NCBI GenBank assembly: GCA_937907215.1
Contig: CALESG010000052.1
Location: 1-20,589, forward strand
Reading direction: 5' to 3'
Source of the DNA: an uncultured Ruminococcus sp.
GTDB taxonomy: Bacteria > Bacillota > Clostridia > Oscillospirales > Ruminococcaceae
Length of the DNA: 20,589 nt
Part shown: piece after piece, positions 7,150 through 15,447 of the stretch
Layout of the letters: every line of letters starts with the position of its first letter
How positions within the stretch are numbered: the first letter of the stretch is position 1
Translations under genes and position numbers: made by a program
The notes under the pieces: model-generated
What the model saw: the letters and a program-made list of their open reading frames with translations, nothing else
Told to the model about the DNA's origin: nothing
Database searches by the model: none

Positions 7150-7153
7150 AAAT

Positions 7154-8704
7154 TTATGCTCCTGCACTTTCAAGAAGCAGCTTAGTGTAAGGATCTTTTG
7201 GATTTTTATAAAGTGACATCGGTTCACCCTCTTCAACGATTCTGCCATCTTTCATAATAAGAACATGGTCACACATTTGATATACAACACGAAGGTCATG
7301 TGATATTAAAAGAATCGCTACTCCGGTTTCACGTGCAATTTCTTTCATAAGAGCAAGTATCTGCTTTTGAACTGTCACATCAAGTGCTGATACCGGTTCA
7401 TCGGCTATTAGAAATTCGGGACTAAGCATAAGTGCTGCTGCAATGCTTACTCTTTGTCTTTGTCCGCCGGAAAGCTGGACGGGATAACGTTCCCTTAAAT
7501 TCTCCGGAAGCTTTACAAGATAGAGCATCTCTGTTACACAGTCATAACGCTGTTTTGCATTTAATTTGGTACAATTCCTAAGCGGTTCTTCTAATATCCA
7601 TTCAACAGTTTTTGATGGATTCAAAGAACTTCCTGCATCTTGAAAAACCATTTGCGTATGTTTAGTATTATGACATATATTTCCTGTTTTATCATTGTGA
7701 AGTCCTAATATACAACGTGCCAAGGTTGATTTTCCGGAACCGGATTCACCGGCAAGCCCTATTATTTCACCCTTTTTCACATTAAAAGATATATCATAAA
7801 GCACCTGACTTTTTTCCTTCTTAGAAAAAATTCTGCTGCTGTTTTTAGGATAGAACGCACTGAGGTTTGAAACATCAAGTACAGTTTTATTATCCTTATA
7901 TTTTTTATCACAAAGCTCTCTTTCAAATTTCGGCACAGCAGCAATAAGTTCTTTTGTATATTCTGCTTTAGGAGCATTAAAAATATTATCCGAAGCTCCT
8001 TCTTCTATGGCTTTTCCGTCTTGCATAACGATCATTCTATCACAAAGTGAACGTACAAGTGAAAGATCATGGGAAATAAATAAAACGGTTATATCATTTG
8101 CTTTACACTGATTCTTAAGGAATTCAAGTATCTGCTTTTGTACAGTTACATCAAGAGCCGTTGTAGGTTCGTCTGCAAGAAGAAGTTTAGGCTTTGCAAT
8201 AAGTGCAGCTGCGATCATTACACGCTGTCTTTGTCCGCCTGAAAGTTGATGCGGATAGGAATTATATATTCTCTCAAATTCAGAAAGTCCTGCACTTTTT
8301 ATTGCTTCCAATGCCTTCTCTCTTCGCTTTTCACTTGAAAAATTTGTATGAAGCTTTAAGACCTCCTCCACCTGTCTGCCAACTTTTTTTGCAGGGTCAA
8401 GTGAAGTCATAGGCTCTTGGAATATCATTCCCATTTTATTGCCACGCATCTTTGCAAGTTCTTTTTCGGGAAGAGATAATATATCTATACCTTCAATCAG
8501 TATTTTTCCCTTTACCTCAACATCTTTGCTAAAAATCAGTCCTGCTGCCGCAAGTGCTGTCATAGTCTTGCCCGAACCCGATTCACCTACAAGTCCAACC
8601 ATTTCTCCGGCTTCAGCAGAAAAACTAAGATTTTTTACAGCAGTAAACGGTTCTTTTCCATCATGAAAGATAATACTTAAATTTTGTACTTCAAATACTG
8701 CCAT
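7154..8704 (-). CDS. Fused double ATP-binding subunit of a peptide-type ABC importer (DppD-DppF-like)
   Basis: This 516-aa protein carries two complete ATPase modules in one chain, replacing the usual separate DppD/OppD and DppF/OppF proteins. Module 1: Walker A GESGSGKT (40-47), signature LSGGQRQR (154-161), Walker B LLLADEP (174-180). Module 2: Walker A GESGSGKS (319-326), signature LSGGQRQR (411-418), Walker B LIADEP (432-437). Both keep the switch His in ISHDL and end with the EEG and P..YT.xL motifs of peptide/nickel transporter ATPases. ATG 8704 follows AGGAGG and overlaps the end of the permease gene by 14 bp, indicating translational coupling. It powers uptake with the two permeases and lipoprotein encoded upstream. 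Confidence 0.94.
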   Translation of the reverse strand: MAVFEVQNLSIIFHDGKEPFTAVKNLSFSAEAGEMVGLVGESGSGKTMTALAAAGLIFSKDVEVKGKILIEGIDILSLPEKELAKMRGNKMGMIFQEPMTSLDPAKKVGRQVEEVLKLHTNFSSEKRREKALEAIKSAGLSEFERIYNSYPHQLSGGQRQRVMIAAALIAKPKLLLADEPTTALDVTVQKQILEFLKNQCKANDITVLFISHDLSLVRSLCDRMIVMQDGKAIEEGASDNIFNAPKAEYTKELIAAVPKFERELCDKKYKDNKTVLDVSNLSAFYPKNSSRIFSKKEKSQVLYDISFNVKKGEIIGLAGESGSGKSTLARCILGLHNDKTGNICHNTKHTQMVFQDAGSSLNPSKTVEWILEEPLRNCTKLNAKQRYDCVTEMLYLVKLPENLRERYPVQLSGGQRQRVSIAAALMLSPEFLIADEPVSALDVTVQKQILALMKEIARETGVAILLISHDLRVVYQMCDHVLIMKDGRIVEEGEPMSLYKNPKDPYTKLLLESAGA

Positions 8705-9506
8705 GTTTTCCTCCTGCCTTTTTTATACCTCCAAGCCCGTCACCCATAAGCCCAAATCCAAGTATTAAAAGTATCAGAACAACACCGGGATAAATACAGA
8801 GCATAGGTGCTTTAAAAATATGAGTCTGAGCTTCTGAAAGCATACTGCCAAGACTGGCTGTAGGCGGCTGAACACCTATTCCAAGGTAACTAAGTGCTGC
8901 TTCCGCAAGTACAGCATTATTGAATCCTATCAGCAGAGAAGATATTAAAACAGATTTAATATTGGGAAGAATATGAATGAAAAGTATTCTTATATTAGAC
9001 GCACCCTGAAGCTTTGCAGCTTGAACATATCCAAGACTTCGACATCTTTGGAATTCACCTCTAACAACTCTTGCAAAGCTCGGTGTAAATGCTATTCCAA
9101 GTGATAATACAAGCTGTACCTCACCGCTTCCAAAAACAGCTATTACAACAAGTGCAAGCAAAACGCTGGGAAAAGCAAGAAGTGAATCTGCTATTCTCAT
9201 TGAAACAGTGTCAACAATACCTCCAAAATAACCCGAAGCTGCACCTATTATTATTCCCAGTCCTGCTCCCAAAAAAACAGTTCCTGCTGCAACAAGCAAT
9301 GTTACCTTGCCGCCAGCCATTACACGGCTCAAAACATCACGTCCAAAGGCATCGCAGCCAAATGGATGTGATAATGACGCAGCAGAAAATTTCATTGAAG
9401 GATCCATTTTATCAGGCATATACGGTGTCCAGAAACATCCAACTAAAAATAACAACATTACAGCAGAAGATATGACCAAGCCTATTATAAATGTTCTGTT
9501 TTTCAT
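8691..9506 (-). CDS. Peptide-type ABC importer permease (DppC/OppC-like)
   Basis: This 271-aa inner-membrane subunit is the second permease of the importer. A first hydrophobic segment begins at residue 8. HPFGCDAFGRDVLSR is the conserved loop of DppC/OppC/NikC proteins. The cytoplasmic EAA-type loop follows near ARVVRGEFQRCRSLGYVQAAKL, and AEAALSYLGIGVQPP is the C-terminal signature. The start ATG shares its A with the stop of the upstream permease gene (TAATG), and GGAGG lies nine bases upstream. Length is normal for the family. Confidence 0.93.
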   Translation of the reverse strand: MKNRTFIIGLVISSAVMLLFLVGCFWTPYMPDKMDPSMKFSAASLSHPFGCDAFGRDVLSRVMAGGKVTLLVAAGTVFLGAGLGIIIGAASGYFGGIVDTVSMRIADSLLAFPSVLLALVVIAVFGSGEVQLVLSLGIAFTPSFARVVRGEFQRCRSLGYVQAAKLQGASNIRILFIHILPNIKSVLISSLLIGFNNAVLAEAALSYLGIGVQPPTASLGSMLSEAQTHIFKAPMLCIYPGVVLILLILGFGLMGDGLGGIKKAGGKHGSI

Positions 9507-10456
9507 TATGCTCTGCCTCCGGTTTCAATTCTTGGGTCAAGCTTTCTGCAAAGTATGTCAACTATGAAATTTATAAGCATAACAATTGTTGCCATAAGCA
9601 TTATTATAGACTGTACCACAGGATAGTCACGATTCATAATAGATGTAAGAAGAATCCTTCCCAAACCCGGTATGCTGAAAACTTGCTCGGCTATTATACT
9701 GCCGGTTAAAATATCAGCCAATGCCATTCCAAAAAAATTGACAACTGGTATAAATGCATTTCTAAGCACATGGTTACAAAGAACCTGCATATGAGAATTG
9801 CCTCGGCTGTATGCTGTCCTTGTATAATCTTTAGCTTTTTCTGTTATAAGAGAACTTCTTAAAAGTTTCACTGACATTGCCGCCTTTGGCAAAGCGATTG
9901 AAAGTGCAGGAAAAAAAAGCGATGCTAAAAATCCGATGATATTTTTATCATATGATACAAAACCGCCCGGAGTAAATATATTTAATATAATGCCGAAAAA
10001 AAGAGTTATAAGTATACCTGAAAAAAACGGCGGTACTGACATAGTGATTTGACCTAATGCACATATAGCAGTATCAATTCCTCGTCCTTCATATCTTGCA
10101 CAAAAAATACCAAGCGGCATTGATATTAACATAACCATAAAAAATGACATGAATGTCATGGTTACAGATATTGGAAGCTTATCAAGTATCATATCACTGA
10201 CGGGAATGTTGTAAGAATAAGATGTTCCAAAATCTCCTCTTATAAAATCTAATATCCAATTTATATATCGAACTAAAAGCGGCTTATCAAGTCCCATTTC
10301 TGATCTTAATGCTTCAAGCCTTTCGGGAGTTGCATTTGTACCAAGCTTGGCAATTGCCGGATCTCCCGGTATAATATCAAAAACTAAAAAGAATACAAAT
10401 GATACTGCTATAAGCGTAAGGAGCATTGACAAAAGTTTTTTTCCTGCATATTTCAT
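9506..10456 (-). CDS. Peptide-type ABC importer permease (DppB/OppB-like)
   Basis: This 316-aa inner-membrane subunit is the first permease of the importer. It has an N-terminal hydrophobic segment (residues 8-28) and the conserved DIIPGDPAIAKLG region. GTSYSYNIPVSDMI follows, then about five more membrane segments. The C-terminal EAA-related block is GSIIAEQVFSIPGLGRIL. It pairs with the DppC-like subunit encoded next, with a one-base overlap. AAGGAGT lies about 11 bases before ATG 10456, which is 22 bp after the lipoprotein gene. Confidence 0.93.
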   Translation of the reverse strand: MKYAGKKLLSMLLTLIAVSFVFFLVFDIIPGDPAIAKLGTNATPERLEALRSEMGLDKPLLVRYINWILDFIRGDFGTSYSYNIPVSDMILDKLPISVTMTFMSFFMVMLISMPLGIFCARYEGRGIDTAICALGQITMSVPPFFSGILITLFFGIILNIFTPGGFVSYDKNIIGFLASLFFPALSIALPKAAMSVKLLRSSLITEKAKDYTRTAYSRGNSHMQVLCNHVLRNAFIPVVNFFGMALADILTGSIIAEQVFSIPGLGRILLTSIMNRDYPVVQSIIMLMATIVMLINFIVDILCRKLDPRIETGGRA

Positions 10457-10478
10457 TTATGTCAGAACTCCTTCCTTT

Positions 10479-12020
10479 TTATTCAGCTTTAGAAGGCTTT
10501 ATTTTTGCCATATCCTGAACATAGAGAGGATAAAATTCATATCCTGTATATCCGTTTCTTACGGCAACCATTTCCGCAAGATCTTGAATATATACGTTTG
10601 CCGCATCATCTGCAAGGATTATCTCACATTGCTTATAAAGTTCAGTCTGCTTTTCATCATCAGATTCCATTTGAGCATTATTATAAATAGAATCATATTC
10701 ATCATTTGAATAATTTATAAAATTATTTGATGCATCAGAGCAAAAACGTGAAAGCATAGCAGACGCAGCAAGATTAGAAGCATCAACACCTACAACAGTT
10801 GCCTCATAATTTCTGTCGGAATATACTTCACTTAACCATGTGTTCCATTCTACCTGTTTTATATCAGCTTTTACACCAACCTCATTTAACTGGTCTGCTA
10901 TAACCTGTGCTGCATCAACGTGCTGAGGATAGTTGCTTGGAACTGTAATTGTAAAGCTCAGCGTTCCTTCGCTGTAGCCGGCATCTTCAAGCAATTCTTT
11001 TGCACGGTCAGGGTCGTAACCATAGGTATCATTAAGTTCAGGGATATAATATTTTTTGAAATTAGGAAACATACTGCTTCCCAGCTCTGTGCCTTTTCCG
11101 TCAGAAGTAATATCAAGTATTTCACTTTTATCTACAGCATAACAAAGTGCCTGTCTTACACGCTGATCTTTAAAAGGTTCAAAATCATTATTAAGATACA
11201 TAGCCTGAACAAGATTCATAGTGCCTTCAAGAACTGTGAAATCACTTGAAAGCTGCTGTGCCTGTGATACAGGAAGGTGTGCCATCATATCAACAGAACC
11301 GCCGTTGAGATTCATAACAAGAGAATCAGGATCTGCACAAACTTTAAATGTCACATCCTCAATATATGCCTTGTCACCCCAATATTCGTCAAACTTTTCC
11401 ATTACAATATTTTCCTGTACAGAACGTGAAACATACTTATACGGTCCTGTGCCTATAGGATTTGTATCAGAATCAGTTTGACCAGCCGGTGTGATAGCCG
11501 CTTTGACTGAAGCGATGTATGACATAAAATCAGGGTCACGTTCTTTAAGAGTGATCTCAACTGTCTTGTCATCTATTTTTTCAATAGAATCAATATTAGA
11601 AAATGCCGGTACAAGAGGTTCGTTTCCATTAGTACCGGCACAGCTTTCAATTGATGAAATTACATCTTCTGCTGTAACAGTATTACCGTTATGGAATTTA
11701 ACGTTTTCTCTTAAAGTAAACGTATACACAAGTCCGTCCGGTGATTGAACATAGTTCTCTGCAACAGCAGGTATCAATCCACCATTACTGTCGGGCTTAT
11801 AGAGTCCTTCAAATACGTTGAAAAGTATTTCTCGAGTAGCCGCAGCTTCTGCTTTGTGCGGATCAAGACTCTCTTCCAAATCCTGAGTGATGCCCACAGT
11901 AATGTGTGAGGAATCTTCCTTTCCTGTACGGTCACTTGCGTTATTGCATCCGCTAAGTGCTGTGGAGAGTAGAGAAAGTGCCAAAACCATGGCAAGCTTT
12001 CTTGTGGTAGCTTTTTTCAT
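10479..12020 (-). CDS. Family 5 extracellular solute-binding lipoprotein (peptide/nickel type)
   Basis: This 513-aa substrate receptor for the ABC importer is anchored outside the membrane by lipid. The signal peptide ends in a lipobox, LSGC, with the lipidated Cys at residue 25. The mature protein has family 5 signatures: DPHKAEAAATREILFNVFEGLY, FTLRENVKFHNGNTVTAEDVISS, and RVRQALCYAVDKSEI. This family binds di- and oligopeptides, nickel or sugars. The sequence alone does not decide, though the neighbouring subunits are also of the peptide/nickel group. ATG 12020 follows GAAAGGAAT. It is first in the operon, as expected for the most abundant component, behind a strong promoter and a leader of about 95 nt. 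Confidence 0.93.
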   Translation of the reverse strand: MKKATTRKLAMVLALSLLSTALSGCNNASDRTGKEDSSHITVGITQDLEESLDPHKAEAAATREILFNVFEGLYKPDSNGGLIPAVAENYVQSPDGLVYTFTLRENVKFHNGNTVTAEDVISSIESCAGTNGNEPLVPAFSNIDSIEKIDDKTVEITLKERDPDFMSYIASVKAAITPAGQTDSDTNPIGTGPYKYVSRSVQENIVMEKFDEYWGDKAYIEDVTFKVCADPDSLVMNLNGGSVDMMAHLPVSQAQQLSSDFTVLEGTMNLVQAMYLNNDFEPFKDQRVRQALCYAVDKSEILDITSDGKGTELGSSMFPNFKKYYIPELNDTYGYDPDRAKELLEDAGYSEGTLSFTITVPSNYPQHVDAAQVIADQLNEVGVKADIKQVEWNTWLSEVYSDRNYEATVVGVDASNLAASAMLSRFCSDASNNFINYSNDEYDSIYNNAQMESDDEKQTELYKQCEIILADDAANVYIQDLAEMVAVRNGYTGYEFYPLYVQDMAKIKPSKAE

Positions 12021-12122
12021 GTTACCATTCCTTTCAATATAATATAAAATTTTTTATGTATGTCTTTTTTCAAGGTGATTTTCGCAAGGATAAAGCCCTA
12101 TCCATTTTGACAATACAAATGT

Positions 12123-12151
12123 ATTATAACACATCTTCCATAAAAATGCAA
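12123..12151 (-). promoter_or_regulatory. Sigma-A promoter of the peptide ABC importer operon
   Basis: The minus strand reads TTGCAT (12151-12146), a 17-bp spacer ending TGTG-T, and TATAAT (12128-12123). The leader to ATG 12020 contains a small hairpin, GGATA (12103-12099 on the minus strand) with TATCC (12092-12088). I recognise no riboswitch class. Confidence 0.78.
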
Positions 12152-12191
12152 CCAAAAAATAAATTCATATTTATATAATAATTTCTGCACA

Positions 12192-12230
12192 ACAAAAAAA
12201 GCAGCTCTCGTAAATGAAAGCTGCTTTATT
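12192..12230 (-). terminator. Intrinsic terminator of the lipoprotein-dockerin operon
   Basis: On the minus strand AAAGCAGCT (12227-12219) pairs with AGCTGCTTT (12206-12198) around a 12-nt loop and is followed directly by a run of T (to 12194). It begins eight bases after the dockerin stop codon. Confidence 0.85.
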
Positions 12231-12234
12231 ATGA

Positions 12235-12840
12235 TTATACTCCTACTGCATTTTCAGAATATATTCTAAGAATTTCCATAGCATCGGCAATATCCACTTT
12301 TCCATCTCTATTTATATCAGCCGCTTTTTTCTGAGCTTCTGTAAATTCATCGGTTGGAAGCAGTGCTGCCGACATTGAATATAAATTCAAAGTTTCTATT
12401 GCATCTTTTATATCAAGCTTGCCGTTTTGATCTAAATCACCTAAATTTAAATAATCAAGTTCTATATGATGCTCTGATATAAACACATTATCTTCTGATA
12501 CAAATTCATTTGATGAAAGTATTTTATAGCCTGAATTATAGGATGGTTTCATTGTTATGTAAAAATGATATTCACAATCTGATATGTTTTCAAAATCCGG
12601 ATCTTTTATAATTACCTTCTGACTATAAGACGAACCATTATCCATTGATGAAACAATATTCAACGTATAATAAGATGCATATTCACCGCTGTCTACAAGA
12701 TATTCACACTGGCTTAGAAGCATACCATATATAATATCACTGGTTGATTTCTCATTTTTAATATTTGCATTATAAAAACGAAATACACCTTCCGGTTCTA
12801 TCTTGTCAAGTGAAACATTTATCGAGCCTTCATTTTCCAT
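12235..12840 (-). CDS. Dockerin type I protein, main open frame (5' end frameshifted off)
   Basis: This 201-aa open frame carries a C-terminal type I dockerin, the calcium-binding pair that plugs secreted proteins into cohesins of a cellulosome or cell-surface scaffold. Repeat 1 has Ca ligands in GDLDQNGKLDIKDA (D135, D137, N139, D143, D146). Repeat 2 has DINRDGKVDIADA (D175, N177, D179, D183, D186). Both are followed by an LxxYS helix end. The upstream region (residues 1-130) is beta-rich and not recognised. It has no catalytic signature, so it may be a binding or structural module. The frame has no ribosome binding site and no signal peptide at its first Met. Those are found in another frame at 12998-12819, so the true gene is 12235-12998 with a 1-nt frameshift. 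It follows the lipoprotein gene in an operon. Confidence 0.85.
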   Translation of the reverse strand: MENEGSINVSLDKIEPEGVFRFYNANIKNEKSTSDIIYGMLLSQCEYLVDSGEYASYYTLNIVSSMDNGSSYSQKVIIKDPDFENISDCEYHFYITMKPSYNSGYKILSSNEFVSEDNVFISEHHIELDYLNLGDLDQNGKLDIKDAIETLNLYSMSAALLPTDEFTEAQKKAADINRDGKVDIADAMEILRIYSENAVGV

Positions 12841-12998
12841 ATGGAAATATATTTTACCGGATATGACACCCCTTCTTCTAAAGGGAGCATTTCTTTCTTT
12901 ATAGAAAAGCCTGTATTCTCAATCGCAAAGCTGTCAACGTTTATAATCTGTATCGCAGAAAACACAGTAAAAAGTGCGGCTACAAGACGCTTTTTCAT
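12819..12998 (-). pseudogene. Signal-peptide fragment of the dockerin gene, cut off by a frameshift
   Basis: This 59-codon frame starts at ATG 12998, 18 bp after the upstream lipoprotein stop and behind AGAGGTAG. It encodes a classic Sec signal peptide (MKKRLVAALFTVFSAI, cleavage likely after DSFA) and then ENTGFSIKKEML and LEEGVSYP. After that it runs into the wrong frame and stops at 12819-12821. The dockerin frame is open from 12918 onward. Joining them near 12857-12861 (SYP then GKIYFHMENEG) gives a sensible continuous protein. Loss of one G from a GGG run at CCGG(G)TAAA would explain it. This may be a real inactivating mutation or a sequencing or assembly error. Confidence 0.8.
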
Positions 12999-13016
12999 AG
13001 TGACTACCTCTTTTTA

Positions 13017-13868
13017 TTATTCCATTGACATATAATACTTGATTTCGGTTACATAAGTTCCGTCTGTACAGAATTCCATAACATAACCATCATCAGTTTT
13101 ATATCTATATATATTTGTTTCTTCATTCAAACATTTTTCCATACCATATGCTGCATAGACTTCATCAATTGTAGAGCCTTTTTTAATGCCCTTATTAGTA
13201 CATACCTTTTCATTGCTAAGTACTATATCAGTTATAAATTCACCGCTTGTACCGTCTTCTTTGGTCATCTCTTCAGCAATAACATAGAAATCATCAAATT
13301 GATATGTACGTGAAATAGTACCGCCGTGTACAGGTGAGCCTTCGGATACAGATACGGCATAAGAACCCAAGGACGGCTGCACATCGCCCACTTTTACTAC
13401 AATATCATTTGACTTAAATTTCATATCATCATCAGGATTGAAATTTCCATCAGGCATATTCTGGGTTTCAAGAGTTGTAACCGTAGTGGTTTCAAAAGTC
13501 GTTTCTGTTGTTTCAGCAGGTGGAAGAGTTACTGTAACAATTACTGTCACTGTAGCTTGTTCATGATTATTAGTTACACGGGCATTAGGATCTCCTACAA
13601 ATTGTATTGGAATAGATCTTGATACTGTAGTACCGGTAGTAATTGTGGTTGTGCCGGTCGTTGTAGAGGAAGCTGTATCGGAAGAAGAAGTCAGTTTGCT
13701 TACAGCCGTGGTAGAAGCAATAGTAGAAGAAACTGTAACATCACTTTCTACTTCTATTTTATTCATATCATCTTTATCATTGTCAACAGATCTTGTACAT
13801 GAGCAGCCTACAAAAACCGATGTGCTGATTGCAGATACTGCTAATAATGCAACTATTTTTCTTTCCAT
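13017..13868 (-). CDS. Thr/Ser-rich surface lipoprotein of unknown function
   Basis: This 283-aa predicted lipoprotein has lipobox FVGC with Cys at residue 22. A low-complexity linker rich in Thr and Ser (about residues 40-135) follows, including GTTTITTGTTVS and TTETTFETTTVTT; such linkers span the cell wall and are often glycosylated. A C-terminal folded domain (about residues 150-283) includes KGIKKGSTIDEVYAAYG, a motif seen in many small Firmicute surface domains that I cannot assign to a function. ATG 13868 follows GAAAGGAT. It is the first gene of an operon with the dockerin protein, 18 bp apart, so the two may work together at the cell surface. Confidence 0.83.
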   Translation of the reverse strand: MERKIVALLAVSAISTSVFVGCSCTRSVDNDKDDMNKIEVESDVTVSSTIASTTAVSKLTSSSDTASSTTTGTTTITTGTTVSRSIPIQFVGDPNARVTNNHEQATVTVIVTVTLPPAETTETTFETTTVTTLETQNMPDGNFNPDDDMKFKSNDIVVKVGDVQPSLGSYAVSVSEGSPVHGGTISRTYQFDDFYVIAEEMTKEDGTSGEFITDIVLSNEKVCTNKGIKKGSTIDEVYAAYGMEKCLNEETNIYRYKTDDGYVMEFCTDGTYVTEIKYYMSME

Positions 13869-13940
13869 AATAATCGATCCTTTCCATTGATTTTATATTC
13901 TCTTCAGAATATATCACGCATTTTTATTATATACCTATTA

Positions 13941-13970
13941 CTCATTCTAATTATACTAATTCTAATTATA
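13941..13970. repeat. Two 15-bp tandem repeats next to the lipoprotein promoter
   Basis: CTCATTCTAATTATA (13941-13955) is followed directly by CTAATTCTAATTATA (13956-13970), with one difference. They begin just downstream of the -10 box on the minus strand, at about the transcription start, so they could be an operator or simply AT-rich leader. Confidence 0.7.
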
Positions 13971-13977
13971 ATAATAT

Positions 13978-14006
13978 ATTATACATAAAACTATCGCTGC
14001 TGTCAA
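13978..14006 (-). promoter_or_regulatory. Sigma-A promoter of the lipoprotein-dockerin operon
   Basis: The minus strand reads TTGACA (14006-14001), a 17-bp spacer ending in TG, and TATAAT (13983-13978). Both hexamers are consensus. It is divergent from the esterase promoter, with the -35 boxes about 70 bp apart, so the 13869-14219 gap is a shared regulatory region. Confidence 0.8.
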
Positions 14007-14076
14007 TGGTTTTTATTTCCTTACAGGAAAAAAGGTGATTTTTACCGATTTATATTTTATGCTGCTCTAAAAACTG

Positions 14077-14105
14077 TTGAAATCATAATCGATTTATGCT
14101 ATACT
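14077..14105 (+). promoter_or_regulatory. Sigma-A promoter of the SGNH hydrolase gene
   Basis: TTGAAA (14077-14082), a 17-bp spacer and TATACT (14100-14105). The roughly 107-nt leader can form two small hairpins, TATGATGA with TCATCATA, and GCATAT (14177-14182) with ATATGC (14187-14192), the latter before the ribosome binding site. Confidence 0.72.
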
Positions 14106-14219
14106 TAAAGCTATAATGTCATAAATTAGCAGATTATGATGAAAATATACAAATAATCTATCATCATATTTTATAGGCATATTTTTATATGCAGACAAAA
14201 ACAAAGGAGAAAATCACAT

Positions 14220-15374
14220 ATGAACAAACAAATGAAATGGACAAGCTGCTGGGGAAATGCAATTTCAATAGCCACACGCAGACCTGAAAACTATGCTAAA
14301 AACCTCACTTTACGCTATCCTGTAAAAATGCTTTTAAACGGAAACGCACTGCGTATAAGACTTGACAATTTTTGTGGAAATGAAGATGTTACGGTAAATG
14401 CTTCTGTTGCAAGATCAAACGGTAATTCAAATATAGATAGATCTTCAGTTTTGCCTGTTACTATGGGCGGAAACGAAAAAATAACTATTCCAAAAGGTGA
14501 AAGGGTATTGTGTGATCCCATAAAAATTGATATAACAGCAGGAGAATATATTTCAATAAGCCTTTATCTTGAAGATTTTACAGAAATGCGTTCGGCTGTA
14601 CTTATAACAGGTCCGCTTTCAAAAGGATTTTTTGCAGTGGGAAATTTCACCGGAGCAGAAGAGCTTCCACCGGTACTTTCAAACAAGACAAGCTGGTTTT
14701 ATTTTCTTAGTGATATTGAAGTCTATACAGACCCTGAAGCTCATTCTGTTATATGTTATGGTGATTCTATAACCGCAGGTGCGTGGCCTGATTATCTAAT
14801 GGAACGTGCCATTGAAATAAGCAACGGCAAAACTGCAATAATCAGAAAAGCTGCAAGCGGCACACGTATTCTAAGACAATATGACAATATCACTTATGAT
14901 TCATATGGTTTAAAAGGAAGTATTAGATTTCCAAGAGAAATACCTATTGTAAGTGAAGCAGATACTGTAATAATTCAACATGGTATAAATGATATTATTC
15001 ACCCTGTTGGAACTGATGTAAATAAATTTAGACCATGGAGCGATCTTCCTACTGTTGATGAATTGATAGACGGTTTAAGGGAATACATACATCTTGCAAG
15101 AGAATATAATTTAAAAGTATACCTTGGAACTCTTTTGCCAATTGAAGGCTGGCGAACATATGCGGATTTCCGTGAAGAGATAAGAAATGAACTGAATGAA
15201 TGGATACGCACTACTGATGAAGCAGATGGCTGCATTGATTTTGATAAAGCAGTAAATGACCCTATGCACCCATCACGTTTTGCAGATGGATTTGACAGCG
15301 GTGACCACCTGCATCCAAGTGCTGATGCATACAAAGCAATGGCAGAATCAGTGCCGGAAGAAATTATAAGATAA
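14220..15374 (+). CDS. SGNH/GDSL-family hydrolase (probable carbohydrate esterase)
   Basis: This 384-aa hydrolase probably removes acyl (often acetyl) groups from sugars. The N-terminal half (about residues 1-170) is a beta-rich domain. The SGNH domain follows: block I ICYGDSITAG with nucleophile S183; a block III G-x-N-D in QHGINDI (N257); and block V DHLHPS with catalytic D362 and H365. No signal peptide is present (MNKQMKWTSCWG), so it acts inside the cell, perhaps on imported acetylated oligosaccharides. ATG 14220 is nine bases after AAAGGAGA. It is monocistronic and divergent from the lipoprotein-dockerin operon. The exact substrate is not readable; GDSL enzymes range over xylan, pectin and lipid esters. 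Confidence 0.9.
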   Translation: MNKQMKWTSCWGNAISIATRRPENYAKNLTLRYPVKMLLNGNALRIRLDNFCGNEDVTVNASVARSNGNSNIDRSSVLPVTMGGNEKITIPKGERVLCDPIKIDITAGEYISISLYLEDFTEMRSAVLITGPLSKGFFAVGNFTGAEELPPVLSNKTSWFYFLSDIEVYTDPEAHSVICYGDSITAGAWPDYLMERAIEISNGKTAIIRKAASGTRILRQYDNITYDSYGLKGSIRFPREIPIVSEADTVIIQHGINDIIHPVGTDVNKFRPWSDLPTVDELIDGLREYIHLAREYNLKVYLGTLLPIEGWRTYADFREEIRNELNEWIRTTDEADGCIDFDKAVNDPMHPSRFADGFDSGDHLHPSADAYKAMAESVPEEIIR

Positions 15375-15375
15375 C

Positions 15376-15432
15376 ATAAGAACCTGTATTCATAGGCATA
15401 ATCACAAATCTCCTATGAACACAGGTTCTTAT
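15376..15432. repeat. Palindromic repeat, copy 1 (AAGAACCTGT family)
   Basis: The arms 15376-15396 and 15412-15432 pair over 21 bp with one mismatch; the outer 12 bp are ATAAGAACCTGT and ACAGGTTCTTAT. The loop is 15 nt. It sits between the convergent ends of the SGNH hydrolase and Tex genes and could stop transcription, but no T-run follows it on either strand. A related, longer copy lies at 17631-17720. Confidence 0.85.
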
Positions 15433-15447
15433 ATTAAAAAAACAATC

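Noticed and set aside
6651..7151. Long plus-strand frames opposite the permease and ABC genes (for example 6651-7151 and 9089-9475)
   Set aside because: They lie wholly antisense to genes with clear family motifs, lack ribosome binding sites and have the odd composition of shadow frames.
12021..12115. Riboswitch in the leader of the peptide ABC operon
   Set aside because: The leader is about 95 nt with one 5-bp hairpin; it matches no class I know and has no terminator or anti-terminator pair.
12819..12918. Programmed -1 ribosomal frameshifting in the dockerin gene
   Set aside because: In the overlap I find no X-XXY-YYZ slippery heptamer in the zero frame, so a mutation or sequence error is a simpler explanation.
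15376..15447. Plain bidirectional terminator between the SGNH hydrolase and tex genes
   Set aside because: The stem is strong but lacks a T-run after it on either strand, and a relative at 17631-17720 sits in a leader, so a repeat element is a better description. Some termination remains possible.
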